Source of the DNA: Rhodanobacter sp.
GTDB taxonomy: Bacteria; Pseudomonadota; Gammaproteobacteria; Xanthomonadales; Rhodanobacteraceae
NCBI GenBank assembly: GCA_030148505.1
Contig: JASBTI010000030.1
Coordinates: 36,458 to 100,457 of the forward strand
DNA length: 64,000 bases
Reading direction: 5' to 3'
In this document: positions 58,963 to 64,000 of the stretch, in pieces
How positions within the stretch are numbered: the stretch's first letter is position 1
How the letters are laid out: every line of letters begins with the position of its first letter
Translations under genes and position numbers: made by a program
The notes under the pieces: generated by a model
What the model was told of the DNA's origin: nothing
Databases searched by the model: none
What the model saw: only the letters and a program-made list of their open reading frames with translations

Positions 58963-59304
58963 ATGAACACCAACGACCTGTCGACCCAGCATTGCCAGCC
59001 CCGCAAAGGGCCGGAGAACGCGCTCAATTCTGCGCAGGTGGCGGAACTGCTGCAGCGCCTGCCGGGCTGGCAACTGCACGACGGCGACAAGGCGATCGTC
59101 AAGGATTTCCGCTTCAAGGATTTTCATCACACCCTGGGCTTCATCAATGCGCTGGGCTTCATGGCCAACCAGGAAGACCACCACCCCGATCTCGAAGCCG
59201 GCTATGGCCATTGCCAAGTGTTATGGTCGACCCACGACGTGGGAGGCCTGTCGCTGAATGACTTCATTTGCGCGGCACGGGTCGAGGCCTTGCTGGCGCG
59301 CTGA
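58963..59304 (+). CDS. phhB: Pterin-4-alpha-carbinolamine dehydratase
   Basis: 113-residue PCD/DCoH family enzyme that regenerates the tetrahydropterin cofactor of phenylalanine hydroxylase. The family motif EDHHPDLEAGYGHCQVLW is intact, preceded by KDFRFKDFHHTLGFIN and followed by THDVGGLSLND. It converges with rluC with no gap (59304/59305). No phhA-like gene is in this window. Confidence 0.93.
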   Translation: MNTNDLSTQHCQPRKGPENALNSAQVAELLQRLPGWQLHDGDKAIVKDFRFKDFHHTLGFINALGFMANQEDHHPDLEAGYGHCQVLWSTHDVGGLSLNDFICAARVEALLAR

Positions 59305-60303
59305 TCAGAAGTCGGTACGCGACTTGTCCCGTGAATAAACCAGCCGCTTGCCTTTGACGGCAAGCACGTCGAGAAAGTCTTTCAGGTCATCCGGCAGCGG
59401 CGTGGAAAAACTGTACCCGCGATCCTCGAGCTCGAAACTCATGTGCGAGGCATGCAGGAACATCCGGCTCAGCCCCATCTCCCGAAAACGCTTGTTCATT
59501 TCCTTGTCGCCGTATTTCGGATCGCCCGCCAGCGGGTGACCGATATGCGCCGCGTGCACGCGGATCTGATGGGTGCGGCCGGTGCCGAGGATAGCCTGCA
59601 TCAGACGGGCACCGGGGTATTGCTCCATTTCACGGAAGAAAGTCAGCGAGGGCTTGCCGTTGTCGGCCACCCGCACCATCCGTTCGCCGCCCTGCATCAC
59701 GGATTTGAGCAGTGGCGCGTTGACGTCAAACTTGGCCTTGGACGGGTGTCCGAGCATCAGACACAGATACTGCTTGGTCACCGTGCCGGCGCGGATCTCG
59801 GCCTGCAGACCGGTGAGGCCGGCGCGGGTCTTGGCGAACACCAGCACGCCGCTGGTGTCGCGATCCAGCCGATGTGCCAGCTCCAGGTGGTCCTGGGGCC
59901 GCGCTGCGCGCAGCAGCTCGATCGCACCATGACTCACGCCACTGCCGCCGTGGCTGGCCACGCCGGCGGGCTTGTCGATGACCAGAAAGTGCTTGTCCTC
60001 GAAAATGATCGCCTCGGCGACTTCGGCGACCTGACCGTCTCGCGGCGCCCGTCCCTCGGGGCGCTCAGCCACCCGCACTGGCGGAATGCGCAACGTATCA
60101 CCGTCAGCGAGACGGGTGTCCGGCTTGGCGCGCTTGCCATTGACGCGCACCTGGCCGGTGCGCAACAACCGATAAATCATGCTCTTGGGCACACCCTTCA
60201 ATAGCGTCACCAAGGCGTTGTCGATCCGTTGGCCATCGCGTTCCGGACCAATCGCGACTTGACGTACGCCATGAGGTACGTCGGGGGAAGTTGCCGTCTG
60301 CAT
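59305..60303 (-). CDS. rluC: 23S rRNA pseudouridine synthase RluC
   Basis: 332-residue RluA-family pseudouridine synthase. N-terminal S4 domain (GQRIDNALVTLLKGVPKS), catalytic HRLDRDTSGVLV with the aspartate nucleophile, and the conserved TGRTHQIRVH and KYGDK motifs. In E. coli RluC modifies 23S rRNA positions 955, 2504 and 2580. The ATG at 60303 (MQTATSPDV) is preferred; a long in-frame extension upstream lies in the shared leader. It is divergent from rne, as in many gammaproteobacteria. Confidence 0.95.
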   Translation of the reverse strand: MQTATSPDVPHGVRQVAIGPERDGQRIDNALVTLLKGVPKSMIYRLLRTGQVRVNGKRAKPDTRLADGDTLRIPPVRVAERPEGRAPRDGQVAEVAEAIIFEDKHFLVIDKPAGVASHGGSGVSHGAIELLRAARPQDHLELAHRLDRDTSGVLVFAKTRAGLTGLQAEIRAGTVTKQYLCLMLGHPSKAKFDVNAPLLKSVMQGGERMVRVADNGKPSLTFFREMEQYPGARLMQAILGTGRTHQIRVHAAHIGHPLAGDPKYGDKEMNKRFREMGLSRMFLHASHMSFELEDRGYSFSTPLPDDLKDFLDVLAVKGKRLVYSRDKSRTDF

Positions 60304-60638
60304 TGAAAAAAACCTGCTGTAATAGGATACTCGCCAAGCGCTTGATTCTGCCCATTGAAGTCTGGATAGGGTGGAATGCCCGCCCGAAACGTCGGCGAGG
60401 ATTGCGCCGGTTGCCTTTGGCAGCCGGTCGCGGCTCCCTTTCATCGTAACGGTTTGGGAAGCTGTTTGTCCGATGCCATGCGGTATCGGGGCAGCTGGCG
60501 CGGCTGACCGAATCATCCCCGACACCGGTAACGGTGCCGTTTTTTTTGCCGCTTAACCGCAGCGGCGCGATTCCCGGCAGGCCGCCATTGTGGCGCCACC
60601 GTGACTCGCGACGCGCGGCCAAGCCGAGGATTACCACC
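60304..60638. other. Shared rluC/rne divergent region and long rne leader
   Basis: 335 bases without a gene. It must hold promoters for both rluC and rne. CACCG-GTAA-CGGTG (60523-60536) followed by CCG and an eight-T run (60540-60547) resembles a weak terminator or attenuator about 90 bases before the rne ATG. In E. coli a 361-base rne leader mediates autoregulation, so a regulatory leader here is plausible. Confidence 0.5.
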
Positions 60639-63600
60639 ATGAAACGTATGTTGATCAACGCAACTCAGCGTGAAGAGTTGCGTGTGGCCATTGTCGATGG
60701 CCAAAACCTGTACGACCTGGACATTGAGATCCCTTCGCGGGAACAGAAAAAGTCCAACATCTACAAAGGCCGCATCACCCGTGTCGAGGCATCGCTGGAA
60801 GCCTGCTTCGTCGAATACGGTGCTGAGCGTCACGGTTTCCTGCCGCTAAAGGAAATTTCCCGCGAGTACTTCACACCGGGCCTCGACCATCACAAGTCGG
60901 GCATCCGCGAACTGCTCAAGGAAGGCCAGGAAGTGGTCGTGCAGGTGGAGAAAGAAGAGCGCGGCAACAAGGGTGCCGCCCTCACCACCTTCATCAGCCT
61001 GGCCGGCCGCTACATGGTGCTGATGCCGAACAACCCGAAGGCCGGTGGTGTATCCCGCCGCATTGAGGGTGAAGACCGGCAGGCGCTGAAGGAAGCACTG
61101 GATCACGTCACCGTACCCGACGAGGTCGGCCTGATCGTGCGCACCGCCGGCCTCGGCCGCGATGCCGAAGAACTGCAGTGGGATCTGGATTACCTGCTGC
61201 AGCTGTGGAAATCGATTTCTGAGGCCGCCGGCAAACAGAAGGCGCCGTTCCTGATCTACCAGGAATCGAAATTGTTCATTCGTGCCCTGCGCGACTACCT
61301 GCGCAGCGACATCGGCGAGATCCTGATCGACGACGAGCCGCTGTTCAACGACGCGCGTGACTTCATGCAACAGGTGATGCCGAACGCGCTGCGCAAGCTC
61401 AAGCTGTACAAGGACGACACGCCGCTGTTCACCCGCTACCAGATCGAGACGCAGATCGAGAGCGCGTTCGATCGCCAGGTACGCCTGCCATCGGGTGGCT
61501 CGATCGTGATCGACCAGACCGAAGCGCTGACTGCGATCGACGTCAACTCATCCAAGGCCACCAAGGGCAGCGACATCGAGGAGACCGCGTTCAACACCAA
61601 TTGCGAAGCCGCCGTTGAAGTTGCCAGGCAGGCGCGCATCCGCGATGCCGGCGGCCTGATCGTGATCGATTTCATCGACATGGACAGTCCGAAACATCAG
61701 CGTGAAGTGGAAGATCGTCTGAAGGATGCGCTGAAGCTCGATCGTGCCCGTGTGCAAATCGGTCGCATCTCGCGTTTCGGCCTGCTCGAAATGTCGCGCC
61801 AGCGACTGCGACCGAGTCTCGGTGAAGCCACCCAGATCGTCTGCCCACGCTGCGAAGGCCATGGCCATATCCGCGGCGTTGAATCGCTGTCACTGTCGAC
61901 CCTGCGCCTGATCGAAGAGCATGCGATGAAGGACAACACCGGCCAGGTGCTGGTGCAGGCACCCGCCAGCGTCGTCAACTTCCTGCTCAACGAGAAACGC
62001 GCCAGCGTGGTCGAGATCGAGATGCGCCACAAGACGCACGTGATGATCGTCGCCGACGAAAAACTCGAGACCCCGCATATCGAGATCCAGCGCATTCGTG
62101 AAGCGGACATGGGTGAGCACAGCAAGCCCAGCTATGAGCGCCTGACCACCGTGGAAACCGCCGAACTGCCGAAGATGGGCCAAACCCTGGGCAGTAGCGA
62201 GCAACCCGCCGTCAGCGGTGTCGTGCCCGCAAGCCCCGCCCCGATTCGCGAAGAAAGCACGGCCGTGGTCATGCCAACACCAGCGCCCCGCCCACGAGCG
62301 GCGGCCGCACCAAGCCGATCCCGCTCCCAGGAAGGCCTGCTTGCGCGACTGCTTGCCTGGTTCCGCAAAGATGCCGAGCCGGTTGCCGGCAAACCGTCAC
62401 CCCGACGTGACGCAAGCAACCAGGGCACGCGTGACAATCGCCAGGAAGAGCGCTCCGGTCGGAGTAGTCGTGGCGCTTCGGCAGGAACGGGTTCAACCCG
62501 TCAGCCACGTCGCGAGTCCACACAGCAGAATTCTGCGAAATCCACGGCACAGCAACAGGCTCGCAACAGTCGTCAGCGCAACAACGAAACCCAACCGCGC
62601 CAGAAACAGCAGCCAAGCAAATCCGATCGCCAGCCCAAGGCCGCCGCAAGCGAAAGCGGCACACGTCCGGAGCGCACCCAGAACGCCCCCATGGCGAAGG
62701 CGGAACGGCCATCACGCAACGGCAATACTGAGCGTGCGACAACACCAGCACTGAATGACGCCGCCAAAGAGGCCGAGCTGCTCACGCCAATGGTCGAGGA
62801 AGCGACCGCGGCACCCGCCACTGAAAGCACCCTCGACGCCGACGGCAACGCTACGCGTCGACGCCGTGGCCGTCGCGGTGGTCGCCGTCGTCGTCGCCAG
62901 GATGGCGGTACGCCCGACAACAGCACGGCGACAGAATCTGCGCAGGCGGAGGCCTTGGATGACGAGGATCGCGATGATTCCGAGGGCAAAAAGGCAAAGT
63001 CGAAAGCATCGGCTCAAGGCGAAACGGCAGGTGTCGCCGGCCCGGCCATCGCGGTAGCCGCCAGCCAGGCTCCTGCCACCGCAGTCGACAGCTCCTCGCC
63101 CGCTGCACAGTCGCCTGCTCCGGCTCCAGCATCCCCGGAAAAGCAGGTTCCAGCGAATCCGGTTCCCGAGGCCTCCACGACAGAGGATCGTCACGCGCCG
63201 ACGGCGTCGACCGTTCGCCCGACGGCACCCGTCACCACGGCAGCTTTCAACCTGCCGACCTTGCCACCGATACCCGATCCGTCCGCGGCAACCACCGCCG
63301 ACACAGCGGACGCTGCGACAGCGAATCCACCCGTGGCACCGTCATCCGCAGTGCCAGCCCAGCCCTCAAGCAAGCCGGCCATAGCCACCAATACCGATAC
63401 CGTGCCCAAAACGGCAGCGACGGCCACCGCCAGTGAAGCCGTCCTGACGACCACCACACAACCGGTGGCAGCCGCGGCGACGGTCGTCGCGAAACCCACG
63501 ATGGCGGACAAGGCTGACACGGCACCCGAGTCAGCACCTGCCACCACGCAGGCACCGACAAGGCCTCCCGTCGCGCCGCGTGAGGTCGCCCCGCGTGAGG

Positions 63601-63815
63601 AAGACAAATCGCTTCCTGACGTAAGCTATCGTGCAGACGCCCGTCCGCAGACAGCTCCTGCGGACGCCGCTGTGGTGCTACCCAAGCAGGGGGATTTGTT
63701 GACCCCCAAATCACCCTCGGTGACGGCTACCCCGGCAGAACCCGCCTCACCCGGTGGCGATGCCTCAAAGGATCATGCAGATCACCGCGAACGACCCTCG
63801 GACGCCAGGGAGTAA
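60639..63815 (+). CDS. rne: Ribonuclease E
   Basis: 1,058-residue endoribonuclease. The catalytic half (about residues 1-510) starts [21 protein letters not shown] and has the S1 domain, DNase-I-like core with the magnesium aspartates ([21 protein letters not shown]) and the Zn-link CPRC (about residue 406). The C-terminal half is Ala/Pro/Thr/Gln-rich and disordered, with an arginine-rich RNA-binding patch [18 protein letters not shown] near residue 740, probably scaffolding degradosome partners. GAGGA lies eight bases before the ATG. Confidence 0.97.
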   Translation: MKRMLINATQREELRVAIVDGQNLYDLDIEIPSREQKKSNIYKGRITRVEASLEACFVEYGAERHGFLPLKEISREYFTPGLDHHKSGIRELLKEGQEVVVQVEKEERGNKGAALTTFISLAGRYMVLMPNNPKAGGVSRRIEGEDRQALKEALDHVTVPDEVGLIVRTAGLGRDAEELQWDLDYLLQLWKSISEAAGKQKAPFLIYQESKLFIRALRDYLRSDIGEILIDDEPLFNDARDFMQQVMPNALRKLKLYKDDTPLFTRYQIETQIESAFDRQVRLPSGGSIVIDQTEALTAIDVNSSKATKGSDIEETAFNTNCEAAVEVARQARIRDAGGLIVIDFIDMDSPKHQREVEDRLKDALKLDRARVQIGRISRFGLLEMSRQRLRPSLGEATQIVCPRCEGHGHIRGVESLSLSTLRLIEEHAMKDNTGQVLVQAPASVVNFLLNEKRASVVEIEMRHKTHVMIVADEKLETPHIEIQRIREADMGEHSKPSYERLTTVETAELPKMGQTLGSSEQPAVSGVVPASPAPIREESTAVVMPTPAPRPRAAAAPSRSRSQEGLLARLLAWFRKDAEPVAGKPSPRRDASNQGTRDNRQEERSGRSSRGASAGTGSTRQPRRESTQQNSAKSTAQQQARNSRQRNNETQPRQKQQPSKSDRQPKAAASESGTRPERTQNAPMAKAERPSRNGNTERATTPALNDAAKEAELLTPMVEEATAAPATESTLDADGNATRRRRGRRGGRRRRRQDGGTPDNSTATESAQAEALDDEDRDDSEGKKAKSKASAQGETAGVAGPAIAVAASQAPATAVDSSSPAAQSPAPAPASPEKQVPANPVPEASTTEDRHAPTASTVRPTAPVTTAAFNLPTLPPIPDPSAATTADTADAATANPPVAPSSAVPAQPSSKPAIATNTDTVPKTAATATASEAVLTTTTQPVAAAATVVAKPTMADKADTAPESAPATTQAPTRPPVAPREVAPREEDKSLPDVSYRADARPQTAPADAAVVLPKQGDLLTPKSPSVTATPAEPASPGGDASKDHADHRERPSDARE

Positions 63816-63843
63816 GTCCGGATCACGCGGACTCATGAATAAA

Positions 63844-63868
63844 AAAACCGGACGCAAGTCCTGAGGTT
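63844..63868 (+). terminator. Possible terminator after rne
   Basis: AAACC/GGTTT with inner GGAC-GCAA-GTCC forms a hairpin about 30 bases after the rne stop. Another stem, AGTCCG/CGGACT, overlaps the stop region at 63815-63833. The T-run after them is poor. Confidence 0.35.
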
Positions 63869-63977
63869 TCCCCACAAATCTCCTCGATCAATCAACACCT
63901 TGCGTGCTGACTGAAGGAACAGTGCGCGCATGATGCGGTCATTCCTCACGGGTTACGAAGCCAGAGGAGATCGCACC

Positions 63978-64000
63978 ATGCACGCCACCAAAGTATTGCA
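63978..64000 (+). CDS. Start of an unidentified gene at the window edge
   Basis: ATG at 63978 with GAGGAG about eight bases upstream begins MHATKVL before the window ends. Too short to identify. Confidence 0.4.

Overview
The window is GC-rich, densely coded chromosomal DNA of a gammaproteobacterium, most likely order Xanthomonadales (Lysobacterales) and plausibly a Rhodanobacter- or Dyella-like member. The evidence is the divergent bamE(omlA)/fur pair, a Fur without the CxxC zinc pair, the hrcA-grpE-dnaK-dnaJ order, the carA-carB-greA and rpsA-ihfB-lapA-lapB runs, and REP-like hairpins of the kind common in xanthomonad genomes. A membrane nitrate reductase (narG, cut by the left edge) with its transporter narK points to a facultative nitrate respirer. 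The taxonomic placement is inference from gene content.

Layout. 1-5100: narK and narG on the minus strand, with a 0.7 kb gene-free leader. 5100-8420: a coupled helicase/exonuclease pair resembling Bacillus MrfA/MrfB. 8.6-19.4 kb: an FNT channel, an MFS transporter, an exported S9 peptidase, a patatin, an unusual zinc-ribbon SDR-like protein, a decayed AhpD-like pseudogene, a quinone oxidoreductase, a pirin and a metallo-beta-lactamase-fold hydrolase. 19.4-23.1 kb: an accessory patch with an esterase, one lower-GC unknown gene, REP-like hairpins and two copies of a long structured repeat. 23.1-33.2 kb: a csaA-like gene and FAD oxidase, then a long minus-strand run for envelope polysaccharide and translation (galU, a CapD/FlaA1-like dehydratase, a WecA-like transferase, lapB, lapA, ihfB, rpsA, cmk). 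33.2-36.8 kb: an acyl-CoA-binding protein, fadH and a LysR regulator. 36.8-41.9 kb: rpmJ, greA and carBA.

42-64 kb: a 2OG-Fe(II) oxygenase; a CaCA exchanger behind what reads as a yybP-ykoY manganese riboswitch; dapB; the heat-shock genes dnaJ, dnaK, grpE and hrcA with a good sigma-32 promoter before dnaK; recN; a divergent UhpA/UhpB-like two-component pair; a candidate small RNA with GGA-bearing hairpin loops and an intrinsic terminator (a possible CsrA/RsmA sponge); fur, bamE, rnfH, ratA and smpB; tmRNA (ssrA); two small cytochromes c; nfuA; a pterin dehydratase; rluC; and rne, followed by the first codons of another gene at the right edge.

Most protein genes are ordinary housekeeping. The most interesting signals are non-coding: the candidate RsmX/CsrB-like RNA at about 54.15-54.38 kb, the manganese riboswitch attached to a CaCA exchanger at about 43.8-44.0 kb, and the two-copy structured repeat at about 22.1-23.0 kb whose terminal stem differs between copies but stays paired.
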